A stretch of 7,477 nt of DNA from Thermofilaceae archaeon (GCA_027017025.1 JALURH010000226.1:1-7477); one strand, 5' to 3'. Numbered from the stretch's first letter, positions 1-5,846 are shown. Notes: generated by a model not told the origin, from the letters alone. Translations and numbers: made by a program.

Positions 1-1
1 G

Positions 2-94
2 GAAGGGGGAGAAGATCTACTAAATATGGTAAGAGATAATTTGAGAGCTATTAGTGAGTCATATGGATACCGCTTTCTGGAAGCAGATCATTAG
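2..94 (+). CDS. C-terminal end of an unidentified upstream gene (partial)
   Basis: An open frame enters from the left edge and runs 30 codons to a TAG at 92-94. The translation (EGGEDLLNMVRDNLRAISES, then YGYRFLEADH) looks like a charged amphipathic helix followed by a short tail, as at the end of a soluble protein. The start lies outside the window. I do not recognise the family from so short a piece. It overlaps the next gene by about 32 bases if that gene starts at 63, which would fit translational coupling within an operon. The other two plus frames are closed nearby (TAA at 37-39, TGA at 42-44), so this is the only frame that could continue an upstream gene into the window. Confidence 0.5.
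   Translation, partial: EGGEDLLNMVRDNLRAISESYGYRFLEADH
54..58 (+). promoter_or_regulatory. Ribosome binding site deciding the methyltransferase start
   Basis: GTGAG lies 4 bases before ATG 63 and matches the archaeal anti-Shine-Dalgarno (GGTGA-type). The same GTG could be read as a start codon nine bases earlier, but its spacing to ATG 63 and the same arrangement before padR and eno argue that it is the ribosome site. Confidence 0.5.
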
Positions 95-737
95 GGAGAT
101 AGAAAATCTGGTTCTAAATAACATTTACGAGCAAGCAAATATTGTAATGAGTCTAGGTATGTCTACGAAGCTACGTAGACTAGCTATAAATGAGTTACAT
201 AATTTCTCAAGAATATTGGATGTTGGTTGTGGACCATGTTTCTCTCTATCTCTTTTAAAAAATGGGAAGACTAAACTAATCTTATGTCTAGATCCTAGCG
301 AAAAAATGATTAAGAGGGTACCTGGAGATGCTGAAAGAATTATTGGAATAGCAGAGATGCTGCCTTTACGAAGTAAGTCGTTCGATGCATCAATAGCTAT
401 GTTCTCATTTAGGGATTTCCTAAATAAGGGGAAGGGGCTCTCAGAGATGATTAGAGTAAGTAGGAACAGGATTATATTACTAGATGTTTTCCGGCCAAGC
501 AAAACACTTTCCCTTATATTAGTATCCATCTATATCTCCTCTATAGCTCCTTTCCTCGCATGGGTAATATCTAGAGGAAGGAAAGGGGGCTGGAAGAGTA
601 TCTATAGGACGTTCCTCTTAATGCCCTCAGCTGAGGAATTAGTGAAAGTACTGGGTGGAAAAATAATTTATAGTGTAGGCTTTGGGACATTAACAATAAT
701 TCTAAAGCACATTGAAGATACGGAAACAAAAATATAA
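63..737 (+). CDS. UbiE/MenG-like SAM-dependent methyltransferase
   Basis: A 224-residue class I methyltransferase. From ATG 63, residues 52-59 (LDVGCGPC) form the glycine-rich SAM loop, D77 in LDPSEKM is the expected ribose-binding acidic residue, and residues 97-108 (AEMLPLRSKSFD) form motif II, typical of the UbiE/COQ5 group. The N-terminus carries Y-x-x-x-N-x-V-M-S-L-G (22-32), close to the UbiE family signature. A hydrophobic stretch at 149-169 sits where UbiE proteins have their substrate-proximal helices, so membrane association is possible. UbiE/MenG enzymes C-methylate the ring of prenylated quinone precursors; here the substrate is unknown. The start was chosen from the GTGAG at 54-58; GTG 54 would add three residues. 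The gene overlaps the end of an upstream reading frame. A regulator and a prenyl reductase follow, which supports a quinone or isoprenoid-lipid role. A generic methyltransferase remains possible. Confidence 0.8.
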   Translation: MDTAFWKQIIREIENLVLNNIYEQANIVMSLGMSTKLRRLAINELHNFSRILDVGCGPCFSLSLLKNGKTKLILCLDPSEKMIKRVPGDAERIIGIAEMLPLRSKSFDASIAMFSFRDFLNKGKGLSEMIRVSRNRIILLDVFRPSKTLSLILVSIYISSIAPFLAWVISRGRKGGWKSIYRTFLLMPSAEELVKVLGGKIIYSVGFGTLTIILKHIEDTETKI

Positions 738-761
738 CGAGGATATGATATAGTGCTTGAC

Positions 762-776
762 TTAACGTAACATAAC
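762..776 (+). repeat. Three tandem NTAAC pentamers upstream of the PadR gene
   Basis: TTAAC-GTAAC-ATAAC lies in the 54-base gap between the methyltransferase and the PadR gene, ending 15 bases before the PadR start. It is AT-rich and could be part of a core promoter or an operator for autoregulation, since PadR genes are often autoregulated. No clear TATA box stands out elsewhere in this gap. The repeat is short enough to be chance. Confidence 0.25.
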
Positions 777-782
777 TTTAGC

Positions 783-787
783 GTGAT
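783..787 (+). promoter_or_regulatory. Ribosome binding site deciding the PadR start
   Basis: GTGAT lies 4 bases before ATG 792 and complements the archaeal 16S tail. The in-frame GTG at 783 would otherwise extend the protein by three residues (MIF), but it is better explained as this ribosome site. Confidence 0.55.
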
Positions 788-791
788 ATTT

Positions 792-1142
792 ATGCCTAGA
801 AAAACACAAAGTGAGAAAATCAAGGTAAATACCGTAATCAAGCTATATACCCTTATCTTACTCTATGAGGGACCAAAACATGGTTACCAGATAATGAAGA
901 GATTAGAGGAAATGACTGGTAGTAGTGTTGGGCCATCTCAAGTATATCCTTTCTTGAGACAACTAGAAGAAGGCGGGATAATAGAATCAACGCAGATAGG
1001 TCCTAGGGAAAAGAAGTTGTATGACTTAACAGATGAGGGGAAAAGGTTTGTAAAAGATATACTTGAGAAATCTCTCAAACTTATTCAGACAAGTGTTAAG
1101 GTTTTAGGTCCAGAGAGGGTATGTGTAACCGATGACAAATAA
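792..1142 (+). CDS. PadR-family winged-helix transcriptional regulator
   Basis: A 116-residue protein with one PadR domain. The family pattern is clear: HGYQIMKRLEE, then S-x-G-x-S-x-V-Y-P-x-L-R-x-L-E-E-G-G-I-I, then R-E-K-K-L-Y-x-L-T-D-E-G-K-R-F. These are the recognition helix and wing of the winged helix. A short C-terminal helix follows, as in small (PadR-s1 type) members, where it forms the dimer. Such proteins bind DNA as dimers and usually repress neighbouring genes in response to small ligands; the ligand here is unknown. The basic N-terminus (MPRKTQSEKIK) may contact DNA. The last 11 bases overlap the start of the reductase gene in another frame, so the two are probably made from one message with coupled translation, and the reductase is a likely target. 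Confidence 0.9.
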   Translation: MPRKTQSEKIKVNTVIKLYTLILLYEGPKHGYQIMKRLEEMTGSSVGPSQVYPFLRQLEEGGIIESTQIGPREKKLYDLTDEGKRFVKDILEKSLKLIQTSVKVLGPERVCVTDDK

Positions 1143-2259
1143 AAAGGCTATTGTTGTAGGTCTTGGTCCAGCTGGTGCAGCAGCACTCAGGAGACTGGAG
1201 GAATTAGGAGTAGATTCTTTAGGTATAGAGAGGAAAAGTGTTCCGGGTAAACCTGTAGTATGCGGAGAGTATATCCCGGAGGCTGATGAAATATCGTTTA
1301 TAACGAGATATTCCTCACTGAGGAAAGCATATAACTACATAGGGTTGGCTCCAAAGCTATGTCGGTCTAATAGGATAGAGGTAGACATTAATGGAGAATA
1401 TATCTTAGATCTCAGTATAAAGGGATACACTATCGATAGAGCTAAGATGATAGAGAACCTTCTGGAGGGTACGTACCACATATTGGGTGATGCCGTAAGG
1501 AAAGTCATATACGAGAATAACGTTTTCCGTATAATGACTAAAGAGGGGAGAGAGTTTACAGCTAAATATATTATAGCGGCTGATGGCAGCCCTTCGTTTG
1601 TAGCTCAATCTCTAGGGATAGGGTGGTTGTGGAATAGTTATGATGTAGCTATAGGAGTTAATGTAAGGATGTATACTCCATCTATGCCTCAAGACGCTAT
1701 ATTCATGTATATTTCACCCAGGTACACCCCTGGAGGTTATGCATGGATTATACCGAGAGGTAATTACTTATCAAATGTGGGCGTTGGTATTAGACTCAAC
1801 TACATTCAGAATGGAGTAAATCCTGTATCGCTACTTAAGGATATAATACGTATCAACCCTAGGGGATATCTAACAAATGCTAAAACTAAAGGAAAGATTT
1901 TGGGTAGATGGATACCTGTGGGAGGAGTCAGGAATAGTTTAACTTACTGCAATGTAATATTCGTAGGAGACGCTGCTGGAATGGTTAATCCAATAAATGG
2001 AGGTGGAATACCGACAGCTATGGCATCGGGGATCATAGCCGCTGAGGCTATCTATAGGGAGGATATTTCCCTTTTCGAGAAAAGAATAAAAGAGGAGATA
2101 AAACCTGCGATAGATATAGGGCTTTCCTATAGGAGGATAGTAGATTTCGCGTATAACAATTGGTGGGTAACTAAAATTATGCTGAATATAGTGCCCAAAA
2201 GATTGGCGACAAAAATTCTCAAGGGGGAGCCAACCTTTTTATCGAGTATCTTAAAGTAG
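1132..2259 (+). CDS. Geranylgeranyl reductase family FAD-dependent oxidoreductase
   Basis: A 375-residue flavoprotein of the geranylgeranyl reductase group, which hydrogenates isoprenoid double bonds in archaeal ether lipids, polyprenols or quinone side chains. The N-terminal Rossmann motif GLGPAG (10-15) with E34 at the end of the second strand binds the ADP part of FAD. C45 in KPVVCGE sits near the position of a conserved family cysteine. Residues 203-208 (YAWIIP) correspond to the family substrate-site motif YxWxFP, with Ile in place of Phe. GDAAGMVNPINGGGI (279-293) is the second flavin-contact motif. The start ATG 1132 lies within the last codons of the PadR gene (11-base overlap), with GAGAGGG about 14 bases before it. 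The gene ends 9 bases inside the convergent nucleotidyltransferase gene. Whether the substrate is a membrane lipid, as in digeranylgeranylglycerophospholipid reductases, or a quinone tail cannot be told; the UbiE-like neighbour favours the latter somewhat. Confidence 0.85.
   Translation: MTNKKAIVVGLGPAGAAALRRLEELGVDSLGIERKSVPGKPVVCGEYIPEADEISFITRYSSLRKAYNYIGLAPKLCRSNRIEVDINGEYILDLSIKGYTIDRAKMIENLLEGTYHILGDAVRKVIYENNVFRIMTKEGREFTAKYIIAADGSPSFVAQSLGIGWLWNSYDVAIGVNVRMYTPSMPQDAIFMYISPRYTPGGYAWIIPRGNYLSNVGVGIRLNYIQNGVNPVSLLKDIIRINPRGYLTNAKTKGKILGRWIPVGGVRNSLTYCNVIFVGDAAGMVNPINGGGIPTAMASGIIAAEAIYREDISLFEKRIKEEIKPAIDIGLSYRRIVDFAYNNWWVTKIMLNIVPKRLATKILKGEPTFLSSILK
2211..2215 (-). terminator. Possible T-rich terminator for the nucleotidyltransferase gene
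   Basis: Five consecutive T on the minus strand about 36 bases past the minus-strand stop, lying inside the 3' end of the convergent reductase gene. Archaeal termination often needs only a T-run. Short runs are common in AT-rich DNA, so support is weak. Confidence 0.25.
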
Positions 2260-2997
2260 GTGAAGGAACATCTTATCTACTTTCTCTGGGCTAAGTTTTT
2301 CATATTTCTCTGTTGTTCCTAGGTCATACCAGTAAACGTCAGTAATATAGGCCTCGATTTTAATACCCCTATTAAGTAGTAGGGGCATTAAATCACCCAT
2401 GATATCGGCGCTTTCCTTTACGTCAAGTATCTCTTTCACCAGCTTGATTGCATCCTTCTTCATAACCAGTATTCCTATGAACACGGGTTTACCTAGGGGC
2501 GGTTTTTCCCTTAAGGCTTTTACCTCTGTGCCATCAACTTCTACAACACCAACACTGACATTGTAGCTACTTGAGAGTGCTAATGTAGCAATAGCTTTTC
2601 TCTCCCTATGGAACTTTACTAGGGCGGCTATATCGAGATTAGTGAGTATATCACCGTAATAGACTAGTATGTCCCTATAGTTATCGAATACTCCCTGGAG
2701 GTAAGCATTATATAATGCGCCAGCATTCCCGGGGTAGGAGGGGTTATCCCATACATAGGTTATTTTTACTCCAAACCTGCTTCCATCATCAAAGTAGTTC
2801 ACTACCTGCTCACCCTTGTATCCCACTAGAAGGACCACGTCGGTGAGACCATGATACCTTAGTAACCTCACTATATACTCGATGAGTGGTTTCTGTTTTG
2901 TACCAACAGGTATCATAGCTTTCTGGAAATAATATGTTAAGGGTCTGAGCCTTTTTCCTTCTCCACCGCAGAGGACTGCGGCAACAATTCCGTTCAT
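2251..2997 (-). CDS. Sugar-phosphate nucleotidyltransferase (NTP_transferase family)
   Basis: A 248-residue single-domain nucleotidyltransferase that should join a sugar 1-phosphate to an NTP to give an NDP-sugar and pyrophosphate. From ATG 2997, the nucleotide-binding signature GGEGKRLRPLT (11-21) is followed by K26 and P30. Next come YPGNAGAL (88-95), YGD (114-116) with D116 the expected metal ligand, REKPP, and a late YWYDLGTTEKY motif matching the usual W-x-D-x-G-T-P-E-x-Y. Length matches the catalytic domain alone; the left-handed beta-helix found in some relatives is absent. The family includes mannose-1-phosphate guanylyltransferase, glucose-1-phosphate thymidylyltransferase and uridylyltransferase; motifs do not settle the base or sugar. 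A GTG at 3006 could be the start instead: the TATA box at 3028-3033 would put transcription start near it. The gene is divergent from eno and convergent with the reductase. It could supply sugars for glycosylation (inference). Confidence 0.85.
   Translation of the reverse strand: MNGIVAAVLCGGEGKRLRPLTYYFQKAMIPVGTKQKPLIEYIVRLLRYHGLTDVVLLVGYKGEQVVNYFDDGSRFGVKITYVWDNPSYPGNAGALYNAYLQGVFDNYRDILVYYGDILTNLDIAALVKFHRERKAIATLALSSSYNVSVGVVEVDGTEVKALREKPPLGKPVFIGILVMKKDAIKLVKEILDVKESADIMGDLMPLLLNRGIKIEAYITDVYWYDLGTTEKYEKLSPEKVDKMFLHLL
2296..2312 (+). terminator. Possible T-rich terminator for the reductase operon
   Basis: TTTTT at 2296-2300 followed by CATATTTCTCTG gives a pyrimidine-rich stretch 37 bases after the reductase stop on the plus strand, antisense to the nucleotidyltransferase gene. 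It fits the T-rich, hairpin-free terminators of archaea. Confidence 0.3.
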
Positions 2998-3027
2998 ATT
3001 CTCCACAGTAGTATATCCCTGAAGTGG

Positions 3028-3033
3028 TATAAA
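3028..3033 (-). promoter_or_regulatory. TATA box for the nucleotidyltransferase gene
   Basis: TTTATA on the minus strand, a strong archaeal TATA sequence. A start of transcription about 26 bases downstream falls near 3005, giving either a leaderless message from GTG 3006 or a leader of about 8 bases before ATG 2997. Confidence 0.55.
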
Positions 3034-3084
3034 CAGTTACTCCATATCAATTAGCTCCCCGGTAGTTTAAGGATCTAGAACTTT

Positions 3085-3115
3085 GTTAATTGCATTAACC
3101 TCATATACCTATATG
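3085..3115. promoter_or_regulatory. Two adjacent inverted repeats upstream of eno
   Basis: GTTAAT-TGC-ATTAAC (3085-3099) is a perfect inverted repeat with 6-base arms. Two bases later CATATA-CC-TATATG (3102-3115) is a second one. Both lie between the divergent nucleotidyltransferase and eno starts, 27-57 bases before the eno ATG, where the eno core promoter must be; one arm may itself serve as the TATA box. Their symmetry suggests binding of a dimeric regulator, though AT-rich DNA gives some such repeats by chance. Confidence 0.4.
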
Positions 3116-3131
3116 GAGAATACCAATGAGT

Positions 3132-3136
3132 GTGAG
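3132..3136 (+). promoter_or_regulatory. Ribosome binding site of eno
   Basis: GTGAG with a 5-base A spacer before ATG 3142. The out-of-frame ATG at 3126 is excluded as a start for enolase. This motif supports ATG 3142 as the true start and implies a message with a leader. Confidence 0.6.
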
Positions 3137-3141
3137 AAAAA

Positions 3142-4437
3142 ATGTATGTAGACGATGAAAGCTTCATAATATCATCTGTACAGAGTAGATGGGTACTGGA
3201 TTCAAGAGGAAATCCTACAGTCGAGGCTGAAGTCCTAACGCTAGGAGGAGGGTTTGGTAGAGCTGCTGTACCATCAGGGGCATCAACAGGCGCTCATGAG
3301 GCCCTTGAACTGAGGGATAGAGGTAAGAGGTTCCATGGAAAAGGTGTTGAGAAGGCTGTGAGAAATATAAATGAGATTATCGCGAAGGAGGTTATTGGTT
3401 TAGATAGCAGGAACCAAAGGGAATTAGATAGATTATTGATAGAACTTGATGGAACACCTAATAAGTCAAGGCTTGGAGCTAACGCGATACTAGCAGTTTC
3501 ATTAGCTAACGCCAAGGCAGCAGCTTCTACATATGGTGTACCCCTATTTGAGTACCTTGGGGGTATAAATGCCAGAACATTACCCGTACCATTAATGAAT
3601 ATAATTAATGGAGGTAAACATGCTGGTAATGAATTAAAGATACAGGAGTTCATGATAGTACCCGTTGGTGCAGAGAGTTTTAAAGAAGCACTAAGAATGG
3701 GGAGCGAAGTTTACCATTCTCTGAAGAAGTATCTCCAAGATAAGTACGGTAAGAATGCAATAAATGTAGGTGATGAAGGAGGATTCGCTCCTCCTATGAA
3801 GGAGAGTAGGGAAGCATTAGATGCATTAATGAATGCAATAAAGTCTTCCGGATATACTCCTGGGAAAGAAGTTGTTTTAGCGCTAGATGCCGCTGCAACA
3901 GAGTTCTATATACCAGGGAAAAACGTTTATGAAATAGATGGCGAGGAACTATCAAGGGATAAACTACTAGATTACTATGAAGAACTTGTCTCGGAGTACC
4001 CGATAGTGTCTATCGAGGATCCGCTTCAGGAAGAGGACTTTGAAGGCTTCAAAATGATTACTGAGAGATTAAAAATACAGATAGTGGGTGACGACCTATT
4101 TGTAACAAATATCAAGAGGCTATCGAAGGGTATAGAGGTTGGTGCAGCAAATGCGTTACTACTTAAGGTAAACCAGATAGGAACATTGACGGAAGCACTT
4201 GATGCCGCAAGTTTAGCTCTTAGAAACGACTATAACGTAATAGTGAGCCATAGGAGCGGAGAAACGGAGGATGTAACTATATCCCACATAGCTGTTTCCT
4301 TAAATTGTGGTCAGATAAAAACTGGAGCTCCAGCTAGAGGGGAGAGAACAGCAAAGTATAATGAGTTGATTAGGATTGAAGAGTTCTTAGGGGAAGGAGC
4401 ATATTACCCCGGTGTAAAGGCCTTTAAGCTGAAGTAG
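3142..4437 (+). CDS. eno: Enolase (phosphopyruvate hydratase)
   Basis: A complete 431-residue enolase, the usual family length, interconverting 2-phosphoglycerate and phosphoenolpyruvate in glycolysis and gluconeogenesis; cytosolic and magnesium-dependent. The N-terminal domain carries LDSRGNPTVE (19-28) and the substrate-loop motif GASTGAHEA. The catalytic acid/base pair is E212 (in GDEGGFAPP) and K342 (in LLLKVNQIG). Metal ligands are D249, E292 (in SIEDPL) and D317 (in VGDDLFVTN). S369-H370-R371-S372 and K393 complete the phosphate-binding site. No key residue is missing. The start at ATG 3142 is supported by GTGAG five bases upstream. The gene stands alone on its strand, divergent from the nucleotidyltransferase gene; its last 34 bases are shared with the end of the convergent PAP2-like gene. 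Enolase is conserved and vertically inherited in most lineages, so this gene is the best marker here for placing the organism. Confidence 0.98.
   Translation: MYVDDESFIISSVQSRWVLDSRGNPTVEAEVLTLGGGFGRAAVPSGASTGAHEALELRDRGKRFHGKGVEKAVRNINEIIAKEVIGLDSRNQRELDRLLIELDGTPNKSRLGANAILAVSLANAKAAASTYGVPLFEYLGGINARTLPVPLMNIINGGKHAGNELKIQEFMIVPVGAESFKEALRMGSEVYHSLKKYLQDKYGKNAINVGDEGGFAPPMKESREALDALMNAIKSSGYTPGKEVVLALDAAATEFYIPGKNVYEIDGEELSRDKLLDYYEELVSEYPIVSIEDPLQEEDFEGFKMITERLKIQIVGDDLFVTNIKRLSKGIEVGAANALLLKVNQIGTLTEALDAASLALRNDYNVIVSHRSGETEDVTISHIAVSLNCGQIKTGAPARGERTAKYNELIRIEEFLGEGAYYPGVKAFKLK
4317..4321 (-). terminator. Possible T-run terminator for the PAP2-like gene
   Basis: Five consecutive T on the minus strand about 85 bases past the PAP2-like stop, inside eno. 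Weak support, given as the nearest T-run after the minus-strand gene. Confidence 0.2.
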
Positions 4438-4982
4438 ATTTCGAGGAAAATCCAGGTGAATAGGGCGGAGGAAAGAGAACCAGCTAAAAGCTGATTAGAT
4501 GTATGCGCCTTCATTTTTTTCCTCGCCCACCATACTGGTAAAAGTAGACTATAGAGTAGCGCATAACTAATACCGAGAATATATACCAGGAAGGTTGTTG
4601 GACCAGTTATTCCAGCAGCATGCATGCTGATCTTCCATCGTAGGCTAATAACCATGTGTATAGTAGTCATTACGATATAGGTTGCCATGAAAAGTAGGTA
4701 AACTTCTATACCATACATTATTAATCCGAACCAGCCAAGTATATAGAAGATGAGTGTAGCCAGGAAGTACCTTACTCTATCCTCTCTCCTAGAGACGAAG
4801 ATATCTATTCTGCCCCTATATACATCCCAAATTATCGGTATAAGAGGACCAATAGATATGAAGAAATATAGGTAAAGGAGAATAAGTATTTCTCCACCAA
4901 ATCTCTGCCACAGTAGCGTCGTCACAATTATCCCGTAGATATGTGGCGAAAGTACCATTGAAACTATTCTTTCAACCTTCAT
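4404..4982 (-). CDS. PAP2-like integral membrane phosphatase
   Basis: A 192-residue membrane protein with about six hydrophobic segments (near 12-26, 31-51, 72-91, 93-113, 125-149 and 166-187). The polar loops carry a divergent form of the PAP2 (type 2 phosphatidic acid phosphatase) triad. S64-R-R-E-D-R69 stands for the first motif, K117-x3-H121-A-A-G for the PSGH histidine, and R154-x5-H160-x3-Q164 for SR-x5-H-x3-D, with Gln replacing Asp. H121 and H160 would be the acid and the phosphate-accepting nucleophile. Family members remove phosphate from lipid phosphates or polyprenyl diphosphates at the membrane; in an archaeon a polyprenyl carrier or archaeal lipid precursor is plausible, but no substrate is shown. 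ATG 4982 has no clear ribosome site; M9 is an alternative. The 3' end overlaps eno by 34 bases, and the last residues (KAFTPG) are encoded antisense to eno. Confidence 0.65.
   Translation of the reverse strand: MKVERIVSMVLSPHIYGIIVTTLLWQRFGGEILILLYLYFFISIGPLIPIIWDVYRGRIDIFVSRREDRVRYFLATLIFYILGWFGLIMYGIEVYLLFMATYIVMTTIHMVISLRWKISMHAAGITGPTTFLVYILGISYALLYSLLLPVWWARKKMKAHTSNQLLAGSLSSALFTWIFLEIYFSLKAFTPG
4514..4520 (+). terminator. T7 terminator candidate for eno
   Basis: Seven consecutive T on the plus strand, about 77 bases after the eno stop and antisense to the PAP2-like gene. It is the longest T-run noticed in the window and is well placed to end the eno message. Confidence 0.4.
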
Positions 4983-5013
4983 GAAGATACTATCTACACA
5001 CTAGGATAATATA

Positions 5014-5023
5014 GTTTAAAAAC
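5014..5023. promoter_or_regulatory. Near-palindromic TATA box in a divergent gap
   Basis: GTTTAAAAAC lies in the 64-base gap between the PAP2-like gene (minus) and the HD gene (plus). Its centre is about 29 bases from GTG 5047 and about 36 from ATG 4982, so it fits the archaeal TATA distance in both directions with little or no leader for the HD gene and about 10 bases for the other. No second strong TATA box is seen in the gap. Confidence 0.5.
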
Positions 5024-5046
5024 ATTACACTTTATCGGTAATAACC

Positions 5047-5832
5047 GTGGTTACAGTTTCCCCCAAACTACTTAACATATGGATTAACAAAAGTGAGATT
5101 ATAGCTAGGGCGGTTAATATCTTAGAGAAAGATGAAGAAGTTATAGAGCTACTTAAAATGAGTAACATAAATGCGGTCATGAGAATGGGGTATAATGATC
5201 ATGGACCTGTGCACTCCAGGATAGTTGCTGGAGCAGCTCTTGAGATTCTAGACATACTCCATAGTCGAGGAGTAATATTTACTTCAATGAAACATGGTGT
5301 TGCTTCGGGCATAGATGAAGTGCAAGCAATAGTTGTACTTGCTGCATACCTGCATGATTTAGGCAACGCTATACATAGGGAGATGCATGAGTATATGGGG
5401 GCATTACTGGCTAAAGATATAATTGATAGGGTATTGCCGGCTGTACTCGGGGACCTTGGTCCAAGGAGGTATCTCCTACGTCAGGAAGTTATGCATGCAA
5501 TATATGCAACAGAATACGATACACGCTGTCTCACTGTTGAGGCAGGAACGGTAAAGGTAGCAGATGGATTAGATATGTCTGAGGGGAGGGCGAGAATACC
5601 CTACAAGCTTGGTAAAGTGGATATTCACGCAGTATCTGCTCTTAGTATAAAGAAGGTTGAAATAGTTAGGGGAAGAGATAGGCCGGTAAAGATAATTGTG
5701 CATATGGATGATATGGCTGGTTTATTCCAGATAGAGAGAGTTTTAACACCTAAGATAAGAACGAGTGGAATCGAAAAATATATAGAGGTTGAAGCATTTA
5801 GCGGGGAAAATAGACTCATATCATTCCCCTAG
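5047..5832 (+). CDS. HD-domain metal-dependent phosphohydrolase
   Basis: A 261-residue soluble protein. The HD domain spans roughly 45-180. H56 lies in NDHGPVHS, the paired H103-D104 in AAYLHDLGNAIH is the defining metal-binding dyad, H110, H114 and H150 follow, and D173 in KVADGLDMSEGR is the expected last metal ligand. HD proteins hydrolyse phosphate esters of nucleotides or other small molecules; the substrate here is not indicated. Residues about 195-261 form a separate alpha/beta stretch rich in beta strands (VKIIVHMDD, YIEVEAF) that may be a regulatory or dimerisation domain. The start is GTG 5047: an in-frame stop lies at 5017-5019 and no ATG precedes residue 38. GGTAAT at 5037-5042 is a weak ribosome site, but the TATA position also allows a leaderless message. 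It heads a compact operon, 14 bases before the membrane-protein gene. Confidence 0.85.
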   Translation: MVTVSPKLLNIWINKSEIIARAVNILEKDEEVIELLKMSNINAVMRMGYNDHGPVHSRIVAGAALEILDILHSRGVIFTSMKHGVASGIDEVQAIVVLAAYLHDLGNAIHREMHEYMGALLAKDIIDRVLPAVLGDLGPRRYLLRQEVMHAIYATEYDTRCLTVEAGTVKVADGLDMSEGRARIPYKLGKVDIHAVSALSIKKVEIVRGRDRPVKIIVHMDDMAGLFQIERVLTPKIRTSGIEKYIEVEAFSGENRLISFP

Positions 5833-5846
5833 CTCTGGGTAGAAAT

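Noticed and set aside
125..529. 134-codon minus-strand open frame
   Set aside because: It lies wholly inside the methyltransferase gene, which has clear family motifs; the antisense product resembles no family and has no promoter or ribosome site.
1132..1142. Frameshift between the PadR and reductase genes
   Set aside because: Both proteins are complete with family-typical ends, so the 11-base overlap is a normal coupled junction, not a broken fusion.
1405..1608. 67-codon minus-strand open frame
   Set aside because: Antisense to the middle of the reductase, short and without recognisable motifs.
3007..3141. Possible small RNA or tRNA gene in the widest gap
   Set aside because: The gap has no cloverleaf arms, T-loop sequence or GC-rich stem expected of a structured RNA in a thermophile; it reads as two promoters plus dyads.
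3294..3653. 119-codon minus-strand open frame
   Set aside because: Antisense to highly conserved enolase codons; its open length follows from the codon use of eno.
5625..5819. 64-codon minus-strand open frame
   Set aside because: Shadow of the HD gene's C-terminal region, with low-complexity composition and no start signals.
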